From positions 3,626-67,625 of the forward strand of contig DATFYM010000111.1 of NCBI GenBank assembly GCA_035315065.1: DNA of 64,000 nucleotides, written 5' to 3'. The notes beneath the pieces are model-generated. The model saw nothing but the letters and a program-made list of their open reading frames with translations, was not told the DNA's origin and made no database searches. Shown in pieces: positions 1 to 7,577 of the stretch. Source of the stretch: DATFYM01 sp035315065. GTDB lineage: Bacteria; Acidobacteriota; Terriglobia; UBA7540. Position 1 is the stretch's first letter; the number at the start of each line of letters is the position of its first letter. A program made the translations under genes and the position numbers.

Positions 1-1
1 C

Positions 2-1117
2 TTTTACCTTTCGTTGCTCGGGCACGATGTGACTGTTTTCGACTCACACGAAGCGGCGGGCGGGATGTTGCGCTATGCGCTGCCCGAATATCGGCTTCCC
101 AAGGCTGTTCTTGACCGTGAAATCGAGATCATCCGTCGCGTCGGCGTCCGCTTCGTCTTCAACACCAGAGTCGGGGAGGAAGTCTCTCTCAACGATCTCG
201 AAGCCCAGTTCGACAGCGTGTTCCTTTCCATCGGCACATGGAAGGAGGCCTGGGTTTACCTGCCCGGTACCGAGCTTAAGGGGGTCGCGCCCGCCCTCCT
301 GTTCCTTGAGGCTGTCGATAAGGGCCAAGCACCAGCCCTCGGCCGGCGCGTGGTCGTGATCGGCGGAGGCAACGCCGCCATCGACTCGGCGCGCACCGCC
401 TTGCGGCTAGGCTCGGCCGTCACCATCATTTACCGGCGCGAGCGCAAGGACATGCCGGCCATCAAGGAGGAGATCGAGGCGGCCGAGCAGGAAGGCGCGC
501 ATTTCGTTTACCTTGCGACGCCCCATCGCATCGTGGGTGAGAATGGTGCCGTCAAGGCCATCGAGGTAGCGAAAACCCGTCTGGGAGAATTCGACTCTTC
601 CGGCCGTCGCCGTCCCATCACCACGGAAGAGATTCAGAGCTTCAAGTGCGACAGCGTGATCCTGGCGGTAGGCGAGGCTGTGGATCGCGACTTCTGCCGC
701 GCTTCCGGCCTGGCTATCAAAGAGAATGGGACGCTCGAAGTCAATCGCTACACACTGGAGACCAGCCGTAGCAAGTTCTACGCGGGCGGCGACCTCATCA
801 CCGGCGCCTCCAATGTATCCAATGCCATGGGTTACGGCAAGAAGGCGGCGCGCTTCATCGACCAGCGTCTCGTGGGCGCGGCGCGGTTCTACGAGCTCTT
901 CCCTACGTTCGAGTATGACCGAACTTTGCCCGAGCAGCCCACCGAGATCCGTCGCCACCATCCACACTCGCGGCCGGCCGCGGAGCGGGTGAAGGGATTC
1001 CAGGAGGCGGTGCTGGCGCTCTCCCCAGACGAGGCTCACGAAGAGGCCTGTCGCTGCCTACGGTGCGACATCCGGGAAAGTGGCGCCTTCGCGCCCGATC
1101 TGGTTGAGGTTCAATGA
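2..1117 (+). CDS. GltD-like NAD(P)/FAD oxidoreductase subunit, 5' end off window
   Basis: The reading frame is open to the left edge, so the start lies outside; 371 residues are visible. The protein belongs to the glutamate-synthase small-subunit (GltD/NfnB) flavoprotein family, which passes electrons between NAD(P)H, FAD and Fe-S partners. Visible support is the AGGMLRYALPEYRLPK motif near the start, a second dinucleotide fold with VVVIGGGNAAIDSAR, the ILAVGEAVD segment, and a closing cysteine pair, CRCLRC. It lies 15 bp before hoxU, so it is probably the diaphorase-side flavoprotein of the Hox-type hydrogenase. It may be the C-terminal part of a NuoF-GltD fusion, which cannot be seen here. 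Confidence 0.85.
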   Translation, partial: FYLSLLGHDVTVFDSHEAAGGMLRYALPEYRLPKAVLDREIEIIRRVGVRFVFNTRVGEEVSLNDLEAQFDSVFLSIGTWKEAWVYLPGTELKGVAPALLFLEAVDKGQAPALGRRVVVIGGGNAAIDSARTALRLGSAVTIIYRRERKDMPAIKEEIEAAEQEGAHFVYLATPHRIVGENGAVKAIEVAKTRLGEFDSSGRRRPITTEEIQSFKCDSVILAVGEAVDRDFCRASGLAIKENGTLEVNRYTLETSRSKFYAGGDLITGASNVSNAMGYGKKAARFIDQRLVGAARFYELFPTFEYDRTLPEQPTEIRRHHPHSRPAAERVKGFQEAVLALSPDEAHEEACRCLRCDIRESGAFAPDLVEVQ

Positions 1118-1132
1118 TAAGGAGCGGCTGCG

Positions 1133-1843
1133 ATGCCTAAAGATATCTCCATGCGGATCGACGGCGAGCTTTGCAGCGCCAGCGAGGGTCAAAGTGTTCT
1201 CGACGTGGCTCGCGCGCACGGAAAGTATATTCCGACGCTCTGCTTTATGGAGGGTTTGTCGCCCTCGGGTTCCTGCCGCTTGTGCCTGGTGGAAGTGGCC
1301 GGCGTCGGCCGCCTGCTGCCGGCTTGCACCACTCCGGCGCAGAACGGGATGTCGGTCCTCACCAACTCGGAGAAGCTCACGCATTACCGTCGGATGGCCC
1401 TCGAGTTCCTGTTTATCGAGCGCAACCACTATTGTTCGGTTTGCGTCTCCAACGGGCATTGTGAGTTGCAAGCGCTGGCGCAGAAACTGGGTCTCACGCA
1501 CGTTCGCTTCCCCTATAATTACCCGATTCTGCCGGTCGACGCCTCCCACGAGCGCTACGTCCTCGACCACAACCGTTGCATCCTGTGTACCCGCTGCGTG
1601 CGCGTCTGCGCCGAGGTGGAGGGAGCACACGTCTGGGACATCAGCTCGCGCGGCATCCACTCGATGCTGGTGTGCGACCTCAACCGCCCCTGGGGTCAGT
1701 CCCGCTCGTGTACCAGTTGCGGCAAGTGCGTGCAGGTGTGTCCTACGGGCGCCCTGGCGGAAAAGGGGCTGGCCGTAGAAGAGATGACCAAGCACAGCGA
1801 GAGCATCCGGCAACTCGCGACCAAACGGGGAGTTCACGCATGA
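1133..1843 (+). CDS. hoxU: NAD-reducing hydrogenase diaphorase Fe-S subunit HoxU
   Basis: This 236-residue protein carries electrons from the hydrogenase dimer to the flavin subunit. The N-terminal ferredoxin domain has [2Fe-2S] ligands Cys37, Cys48, Cys51 and Cys65. Next come a His-Cys cluster segment (HYCSVCVSNGHC) and two [4Fe-4S] motifs, CILCTRCVRVC and CTSCGKCVQVCPTG. Length and domain order match HoxU and the NuoG N-terminus. The stop overlaps the start of hoxY in an ATGA (1840-1843), indicating translational coupling. NuoG itself is less likely because the protein ends after the clusters and a hydrogenase small subunit follows. Confidence 0.92.
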   Translation: MPKDISMRIDGELCSASEGQSVLDVARAHGKYIPTLCFMEGLSPSGSCRLCLVEVAGVGRLLPACTTPAQNGMSVLTNSEKLTHYRRMALEFLFIERNHYCSVCVSNGHCELQALAQKLGLTHVRFPYNYPILPVDASHERYVLDHNRCILCTRCVRVCAEVEGAHVWDISSRGIHSMLVCDLNRPWGQSRSCTSCGKCVQVCPTGALAEKGLAVEEMTKHSESIRQLATKRGVHA

Positions 1844-2370
1844 AGAAAGCGAAATTGGCTACGCTGTGGCTTGACGGCTGCTCCGGCTGCCACATGTCCA
1901 TCCTCGACATCGATGAGGCGATTGCAATCATTGCCCAGAAAGCGGACTTACTTTACGGCCCGCTGGTCGACGCCCACACCTTTCCCGATGAGGTGGACGT
2001 GACGATTGTGGAGGGCGCTGTCAGCAGCCAGGACGACCTCGAGAAAATCCAGCACGTCCGCAGGCATACGCGGCTTCTGGTGGCGCTGGGCGACTGCGCC
2101 ATCACCAGTAATGTCCCGGCCATGCGCAATCCCATCCCAGTGAAGAAACTCCTCGAGCGAATCTATGTGGAAGGCGTCGACACGAACCCCGGCGTCCCCA
2201 CCGAGGGCGTGCCCCAACTGCTGAAGCACGCTGTGCCCATTCACGAAGTGGTAAAGGTGGATCTTTACGTCCCTGGCTGTCCGCCGCCGGCCTCCGCCAT
2301 AAAGTTCGTACTCACGGAGTTGTTGAATGGCCGTCGGCCGGAGCTCAATTCCCAGGTCAAGTTCGGCTGA
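1840..2370 (+). CDS. hoxY: [NiFe] hydrogenase small subunit HoxY
   Basis: A 176-residue cytoplasmic small subunit carrying the proximal [4Fe-4S] cluster. Ligand motifs are visible in order: LDGCSGCH near residue 15, GDCAITSN in the middle, and VPGCPPP near the C-terminus. There is no Tat signal, as expected for group 3 enzymes. The start is the ATG overlapping the hoxU stop, and hoxH begins 10 bp downstream behind GGAG. Size and motif spacing fit HoxY rather than the larger group 1 small subunits. Confidence 0.92.
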   Translation: MKKAKLATLWLDGCSGCHMSILDIDEAIAIIAQKADLLYGPLVDAHTFPDEVDVTIVEGAVSSQDDLEKIQHVRRHTRLLVALGDCAITSNVPAMRNPIPVKKLLERIYVEGVDTNPGVPTEGVPQLLKHAVPIHEVVKVDLYVPGCPPPASAIKFVLTELLNGRRPELNSQVKFG

Positions 2371-2380
2371 GGAGTCTGCG

Positions 2381-3802
2381 ATGCGAAAGATCACCATTGA
2401 ACCGGTCACGCGTATAGAGGGTCACGCCAAGGTCACCCTTCGCCTGGATGACGACGGGCAGGTTGCTGACGCCCAGCTTCATGTTACGCAAGTGCGGGGA
2501 TTTGAAAAGTTCACGGAGGGGCGCCCGTTCTACGAGATGCCCTCCATCACCGCCCGCATCTGCGGCATCTGCCCGATCAGTCATCTGCTGGCATCGGCGA
2601 AGGCGTGCGACGCCATCATGAGCGTGCGCATCCCCGAGGCGGCCGCCAAACTGCGCGAGTTGCTGCACTGCGGCCAGATCGTGCAATCGCACGCCCTCAG
2701 CTTCTTCCATCTTTCGGCGCCCGACCTGCTGCTGGGCATGGACTCCGACCCGGCGCAGCGCAATGTTCTTGGCATTCTCGCCACGCACCCCGACTTGGCC
2801 CGCGACGGCATCGCCCTGCGCAAGTTCGGCCAGCAGGTGATCGAAGGCTTGGCCAAGGAGCGTATCCATCCCTCCTGGACCGTTCCTGGCGGCGTCAACG
2901 CTCCCCTCGACGTCGCCGTGCGCGACCGCATTCTGGCCGGACTGCCGGACGCCAAGGCCATCGCTCACCGCACGCTGCAGCTCTTCAAAGGCGTAGTGGA
3001 TCAGTTCCAAGAAGAAATTGCGAACTTCGGCAACGCTCCGACCCTGTACGCCGGCTTGGTCGATGCGGACGGCTACCTGCAACTCTACGACGGCCAGATC
3101 CGTTTTCGCGACGCTGAAGGGAACATCATCGCCGACCAGATCGCCGCCCGCGACTATGCCAAGTTCATCGGTGAGGCGGCCCTGCCTACGTCTTACCTCA
3201 AGGCACCCTACTTCAAGCCTCTCGGGTATCCGGACGGCGTCTACCGCGTCGGCCCCCTGGCCCGGCTCAATGTGGCCGACCGCTGCGGCACTCCCGAAGC
3301 CGACGCCGAATTCGCGGAATTCCACCAGCGCTTTGGCAAAGTGGTCCAGAGCTCGTTCCACTTCCACTACGCGCGCCTGGTGGAAGCGCTCTACGCCCTG
3401 GAACGCATGGAAGTCCTGCTGAACGACACGATAATCCTGGAGAAACACGTGCGTGCCCACGCCAGCGTGAACGCTCTGGAAGGAATCGGTATCGCCGAAG
3501 CTCCGCGCGGCATCCTCATCCATCACTACAAGGTGGACGAGAAGGGTGCCATGAGGTGGGCGAACCTGATCATCGCCACCGGCCACAACAATCTGGCCAT
3601 GAACCGCAGCATCCTCCAGACGGCAAAGCACTTCGTGGACGGCCGGCGTCTCACTGAGGGCATGTTGAATCGGGTTGAGGCAGTCATTCGCGCTTTCGAC
3701 CCCTGCCTGAGTTGCTCGACGCATGCGCTCGGCCAGATGCCTCTGGAGGTGCAACTGATAGCGGCCGACGGCCGAATACTCGACGCTCGGAGGCGCGACT
3801 AG
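2381..3802 (+). CDS. hoxH: [NiFe] hydrogenase large subunit HoxH
   Basis: The 473-residue catalytic subunit binds the Ni-Fe(CN)2CO site through two CxxC pairs: RICGICPISH near residue 65 and DPCLSCSTHA near the C-terminus. About 25 residues follow the last motif's histidine, beginning ALGQMPLE, so the protein is made as a precursor that needs a HoxW-type endopeptidase. I chose the ATG at 2381 because it gives the family N-terminus ITIEPVTRIEGHAK. With hoxY and hoxU this is a Hox-type (group 3d-like) NAD(P)-linked enzyme; the group is inferred from gene order and motifs. Confidence 0.93.
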   Translation: MRKITIEPVTRIEGHAKVTLRLDDDGQVADAQLHVTQVRGFEKFTEGRPFYEMPSITARICGICPISHLLASAKACDAIMSVRIPEAAAKLRELLHCGQIVQSHALSFFHLSAPDLLLGMDSDPAQRNVLGILATHPDLARDGIALRKFGQQVIEGLAKERIHPSWTVPGGVNAPLDVAVRDRILAGLPDAKAIAHRTLQLFKGVVDQFQEEIANFGNAPTLYAGLVDADGYLQLYDGQIRFRDAEGNIIADQIAARDYAKFIGEAALPTSYLKAPYFKPLGYPDGVYRVGPLARLNVADRCGTPEADAEFAEFHQRFGKVVQSSFHFHYARLVEALYALERMEVLLNDTIILEKHVRAHASVNALEGIGIAEAPRGILIHHYKVDEKGAMRWANLIIATGHNNLAMNRSILQTAKHFVDGRRLTEGMLNRVEAVIRAFDPCLSCSTHALGQMPLEVQLIAADGRILDARRRD

Positions 3803-3946
3803 ATGCCCAAGGTTCTCTTCATTGGTGCGGGCCGGCGTGTGGGAACCCCTTGCAAGGCGGCGCTATCGTTCGCGGTTCCCTGGTGTATCTGCACCAAACG
3901 GTGGTACAGTTGGCCCCTTAGAGAGGGACCGGAGGCGCCGGCATGA
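3803..3946 (+). CDS. Small ORF after hoxH, possible eroded maturation-protease start
   Basis: A 47-residue frame starts directly on the base after the hoxH stop. Its first residues, MPKVLFIGAG, resemble the VLVIGIGN start of hydrogenase maturation proteases, which often follow hoxH. It then turns into Cys/Trp-rich sequence with no family pattern and ends inside the start of the next gene. It may be the stub of a deleted hoxW; an intact protease lies at 9637-10167. A chance ORF cannot be excluded. Confidence 0.25.
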   Translation: MPKVLFIGAGRRVGTPCKAALSFAVPWCICTKRWYSWPLREGPEAPA

Positions 3947-5175
3947 GTGTAGATGATTCCGCCGGCGAAGTTCGTAAGAAGAAACCGCGTAGAGGCTCAC
4001 GAAAAGGGACACTCATGACGGAACCAATCCTCTCGCGTCACGACCACGCGATCCTGGAATGCGACCAGTTTCAAGCGCTGTTTGACGTGCTCACCCATAA
4101 AGGTTACCAAATTCTGGGGCCCACGCTGCGGGACGGGGCCATTGTGTACGACGACCTTGCCAAGGCCGCTGATTTGCCCGCCGGCTGGACGGATCGGCAA
4201 GACGGTGGAACCTACCGCTTGGAACGGCGCGAGGACCAAGCCCTCTTTGGATATAACGTCGGGCCCCATTCCTGGAAGCGATTCCTCCATCCGCCGGTGC
4301 TGCGTTTGTGGCAGGCCGAGCGCGCCGGCGGCACTTTCCAGATCAAGGAGGAAGATGGTGTCGAGATCCCCAAGATGGCGTTTCTCGGTGTGCGCGCATG
4401 CGAGCTGAATGCTATCGCCATTCAGGACAAGGTGTTTCTGAGTGGAAACTGGGCCGACCCGTCGTATCGATCCCGACGCGAGAGGACCTTTGTCGTTGCC
4501 GTCAACTGCGGCCAAGCTAGCGGGACATGTTTCTGCGTCTCGATGAAGACGGGTCCCAAGGCCACGTCCGGATTTGACCTGGCTCTGACCGAGGTTTTAG
4601 AGGACGGCGCCCACTACTTCGTGGTTGAGGCCGGCACCGAAGCCGGGGAAGGAGTGTTGGCTGAACTTCTCCAGCGCGCCCAGCCCGCCTGTCGCATAGC
4701 CTCCGAAATTGAGAAGGCTAAGGCGCGGGACATCGTCGCCCGAACCGCTGAACACATGGGCCGCAGCCTGGACACCGACGGCATCAAGGAACTCCTCTAC
4801 CGCAACTACGAGCATCCCCGTTGGGACCAGGTGGCGACGCGCTGCCTCACCTGTGCGAATTGCACCATGGTATGTCCGACTTGCTTCTGTAATACGGTAG
4901 AAGATGTCACCGACCTCAAGGGCGAGCACGCGGAGCGCTGGCGCAAATGGGACTCCTGCTTCACGACCGATTTCTCATACATCCACGGCGGCAGCATTCG
5001 CTCGACGGCCCGCGCGCGCTATCGCCAGTGGATGACCCATAAACTCGCCACCTGGATCGACCAGTTTGGGACGTCCGGCTGTGTCGGCTGCGGACGATGT
5101 ATCACCTGGTGCCCGGTGGCTATCGACATTACCCAGGAAGTTCGCGCTATTCGCGAGACCGAGGCAGGTCTTTGA
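3943..5175 (+). CDS. hydB: Sulfhydrogenase-type Fe-S subunit beta (HydB-like)
   Basis: A 410-residue Fe-S subunit of the HydB / anaerobic sulfite reductase A family, which links a flavin subunit to a group 3b hydrogenase. The C-terminal part carries CLTCANCTMVCPTCFCN and CVGCGRCITWCPVAID, two [4Fe-4S] ferredoxin motifs. The ATG at 3943 has GGAGG seven bases upstream. An alternative ATG at 4015 (MTEPILSRHDH) would drop a Lys/Arg-rich leader of 24 residues and matches the family start better. It heads the second hydrogenase set, but a repeat-rich gap of about 300 bp separates it from the rest. Confidence 0.85.
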   Translation: MSVDDSAGEVRKKKPRRGSRKGTLMTEPILSRHDHAILECDQFQALFDVLTHKGYQILGPTLRDGAIVYDDLAKAADLPAGWTDRQDGGTYRLERREDQALFGYNVGPHSWKRFLHPPVLRLWQAERAGGTFQIKEEDGVEIPKMAFLGVRACELNAIAIQDKVFLSGNWADPSYRSRRERTFVVAVNCGQASGTCFCVSMKTGPKATSGFDLALTEVLEDGAHYFVVEAGTEAGEGVLAELLQRAQPACRIASEIEKAKARDIVARTAEHMGRSLDTDGIKELLYRNYEHPRWDQVATRCLTCANCTMVCPTCFCNTVEDVTDLKGEHAERWRKWDSCFTTDFSYIHGGSIRSTARARYRQWMTHKLATWIDQFGTSGCVGCGRCITWCPVAIDITQEVRAIRETEAGL

Positions 5176-5452
5176 TTGCCGATTGCTGATTGACGATTGA
5201 AAAAGGTACTCAGCCATCGGCTCTCAGCCTTCAGCCCAGTAACAGGCGGGCGTTTGAAGGTGTGAAGCAATTGCCAAGGAGCTTCCAACACAGAGACACA
5301 GAGGCACAGAGAAAAATGGGAAACGTCGGGAAACAAATGACCTCTTCATGTGATTCTCTTTGTCTTCTCTGTGTCTCCGTGCCTCTGTGTTTAATTTTTT
5401 CACATATTCTGAGTGCTGATGGCTGATAGCTCTTCAATCGGCAATCGTCAAT
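5174..5452 (+). repeat. Triply nested tandem-word inverted repeat (locus 1)
   Basis: Three concentric inverted repeats fill the gap between hydB and the cNMP-binding gene. The outer arms are GATTGACGATTG-type words at 5174-5201 and 5434-5452. The middle arms are CAGCC-type words at 5211-5235 and 5413-5431. The inner arms are CACAGAGACA-type words at 5286-5313 and 5365-5391. Each arm is a degenerate tandem of its word. The nesting looks like hairpin elements inserted into one another's loops. Confidence 0.8.
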
Positions 5453-5474
5453 ACGAAGGGAGGCTGATAAAATA

Positions 5475-5933
5475 ATGGAAACTCTTGAGCGCATTCTCAT
5501 CGAACACCCTTTTTTTGCAGGTATGAAACAGGAGCACATGGAACTGTTGGTCGGATGTGCCTCCAATGTGCGCTTTGACGCCGGCCAGTTCATCCTGCGC
5601 GAAGGGCAGGAGGCCAACAACTTCTACCTCCTGCGGCAGGGCAAGGTGGCGCTCGATGTTTACGCCCCGGAACGGGGAGGCATCACCATCCAGACGCTTG
5701 GCGCCGGCGATATCTTGGGCTGGTCATGGCTGGTACCGCCTTTCCGTTGGAGGTTCGACGCTCGGGCGGTGGAGCTGACCCGGGCCATCGCCCTGGACGG
5801 AAAATGCCTCCGACAAAAATGCGAGAACGACTGTTGCCTGGGTTACGAATTGATGAAGCGATTTTCCCAGGTGATGGTAGACCATCTTACAGCGACGAGG
5901 TTACAACTCCTCAATGTCTACGACTCCCATTGA
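5475..5933 (+). CDS. Cyclic-nucleotide-binding (Crp-type) domain protein
   Basis: A 152-residue protein consisting of one cNMP-binding beta-roll: LERILIEHPFFAGM, then GQFILREGQEANNFYLLRQGKVAL, then LGAGDILGWSWL. No helix-turn-helix follows, so it is not a DNA-binding Crp homologue. Stand-alone domains of this kind occur in sulfhydrogenase-type clusters. Its stop lies inside the start of the next gene (20-bp overlap), which supports a role tied to the hydrogenase complex. The ligand is unknown. Confidence 0.8.
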   Translation: METLERILIEHPFFAGMKQEHMELLVGCASNVRFDAGQFILREGQEANNFYLLRQGKVALDVYAPERGGITIQTLGAGDILGWSWLVPPFRWRFDARAVELTRAIALDGKCLRQKCENDCCLGYELMKRFSQVMVDHLTATRLQLLNVYDSH

Positions 5934-6780
5934 ATTCATGACCGCCGCGGCCGCGCCGGACCCCATGCTGCCGCGCCCTTACCGGGTGCAAAAACTACGG
6001 CAGGAAACGTCCGATACTTTCACCCTGGAGCTGGAGCCGGAAGGCGGAGCCCGCGATTTGGTCTTTGCGCCGGGCCAGTTCAATATGCTTTACGCCTTCG
6101 GCGTGGGCGAGGTGCCAATCTCCATCAGCGGCGATCCCGGAAAGCCGGCAATACTCGTGCACACCACGCGCGAGGTCGGGACCGTGACGCGTGCCATGCG
6201 CAGGCTGAAACCCTGGGATTCGCTGGGAGTGCGGGGTCCCTATGGAGTGGGGTGGCCAGTGACCCAAGCCCGCGGCGCCGACGTGGTGATCGTGGCGGGT
6301 GGTATCGGGCTGGCCCCGCTAAGGCCCACGCTTTACCAGGTGTTGGCGGCGCGCAAGTACTACGGCAAGGTGGTCTTGCTTTATGGCACGCGCACGCCTG
6401 CGGACATCCTGTTCCGGCGCGAACTGCAGCAGTGGCGCTTGCGCTTCGATCTGGAGGTTCACGTCACCGTCGACCGGGCCATGGGCAACTGGCGCGGCAA
6501 CGTGGGGGTGGTGACCTCCCTCATCCCACGCGCCCCCTTTGACCCGCACAGCACGGTGGCGATGGTCTGCGGCCCCGAGGTCATGATGCGGTACACGGTG
6601 CAGGAGCTCGAAAAGCGCGGGGTCGCCATCGAGAACATCTACATTTCCATGGAACGCAACATGAAGTGCGCGCTGGGCTTCTGCGGGCACTGCCAGTACG
6701 GGTCCACGTTCATCTGCAAGGACGGGCCTGTGTTCCGCTACGACCGGATTCAGCCGATGTTTGCCATCAGGGAGATCTGA
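5914..6780 (+). CDS. hydG: Sulfhydrogenase-type flavin subunit gamma (HydG-like)
   Basis: A 288-residue ferredoxin-NADP reductase-like subunit that exchanges electrons between NAD(P)H and the hydrogenase. It has an FAD-binding barrel (FAPGQFNMLYAFGVGEVPISIS), an NAD(P)-binding fold (VIVAGGIGLAPLRPTL, VCGPEVMM) and a C-terminal [2Fe-2S] site, CALGFCGHC...C. Order and length match HydG of group 3b enzymes and dihydroorotate dehydrogenase electron-transfer subunits. The hydrogenase neighbours decide for HydG. Confidence 0.88.
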   Translation: MSTTPIEFMTAAAAPDPMLPRPYRVQKLRQETSDTFTLELEPEGGARDLVFAPGQFNMLYAFGVGEVPISISGDPGKPAILVHTTREVGTVTRAMRRLKPWDSLGVRGPYGVGWPVTQARGADVVIVAGGIGLAPLRPTLYQVLAARKYYGKVVLLYGTRTPADILFRRELQQWRLRFDLEVHVTVDRAMGNWRGNVGVVTSLIPRAPFDPHSTVAMVCGPEVMMRYTVQELEKRGVAIENIYISMERNMKCALGFCGHCQYGSTFICKDGPVFRYDRIQPMFAIREI

Positions 6781-6782
6781 AA

Positions 6783-7577
6783 ATGGCCGCGCGTGCAAAA
6801 CCGAAGCTTGCCGTCTGGAAATTCGCCTCTTGTGACGGATGCCAGTTGAGCCTGCTAGACTGCGAAGACGAATTGCTGGCCGTTGCCGGCCAGGTGGAGA
6901 TCGCCAACTTCGTCGAAGCTTCGCGCGCCGTGGTTAAGGGTCCCTACGATCTGTCGCTGGTGGAAGGTTCTATCACTACGCCGCACGATGCGGAACGTAT
7001 TCACCAGGTGCGGCGCGCCTCCAAGTTCCTGATTACCATCGGGGCTTGCGCTACGGCGGGCGGCATCCAGGCGCTGCGGAATTTCAAGGACGTTCGAGAT
7101 TTTACCTCGATGGTCTATGCTACGCCCCAGTACATCCAGACCCTCAACAAGTCTACGCCTATCGTCGACCATGTGCAGGTCGATTTTGAGCTGCACGGCT
7201 GTCCCATCAACAAGTATCAGCTCGTCGAGGTCCTCAGCGCCTTCCTGAACGGGCGCAAACCCAACACGCCTTCTCACAGCGTCTGCGTGGAGTGCAAGCG
7301 GCGAGGGACCGTCTGCGTGATGGTGGCGCAGGGCACCCCCTGCCTGGGACCTGTCACCCACGCCGGCTGTGGCGCGATCTGCCCGTCGTACAACCGGGGT
7401 TGCTACGGATGCTTCGGCCCGATGGAGACGCCCAACACCGTTTCGCTCAGCGAGGGCTGGGTCCGCCTGGGCGCGACGGAGCCAGACTTAGTGCGCGCGT
7501 TCCGCGGCTTCAATGCGTTTGCCGAGGCGTTCCGCAGGGAGAGCGAAGCCCATGAAGACCAGAACCCTAAAGGTTGA
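6783..7577 (+). CDS. hydD: Group 3b-like [NiFe] hydrogenase small subunit (HydD-like)
   Basis: A 264-residue small subunit. The proximal cluster ligands are seen in FASCDGCQLSLLDCEDE, GACATAGGIQALRN and HGCPINKYQLVEVL. A C-terminal Cys-rich region (CVECKRRGTVC through GCYGCFGPME) can hold two more [4Fe-4S] clusters, which separates this type from HoxY. The ATG at 6783 follows the hydG stop by two bases, and the 3' end overlaps hydA by 26 bp, so the subunits are translationally coupled. There is no signal peptide. Confidence 0.9.
   Translation: MAARAKPKLAVWKFASCDGCQLSLLDCEDELLAVAGQVEIANFVEASRAVVKGPYDLSLVEGSITTPHDAERIHQVRRASKFLITIGACATAGGIQALRNFKDVRDFTSMVYATPQYIQTLNKSTPIVDHVQVDFELHGCPINKYQLVEVLSAFLNGRKPNTPSHSVCVECKRRGTVCVMVAQGTPCLGPVTHAGCGAICPSYNRGCYGCFGPMETPNTVSLSEGWVRLGATEPDLVRAFRGFNAFAEAFRRESEAHEDQNPKG

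Noticed and set aside
2357..3754. Minus-strand frame of 465 codons opposite hoxH
   Set aside because: Antisense shadow of hoxH, which has both Ni-binding motifs.
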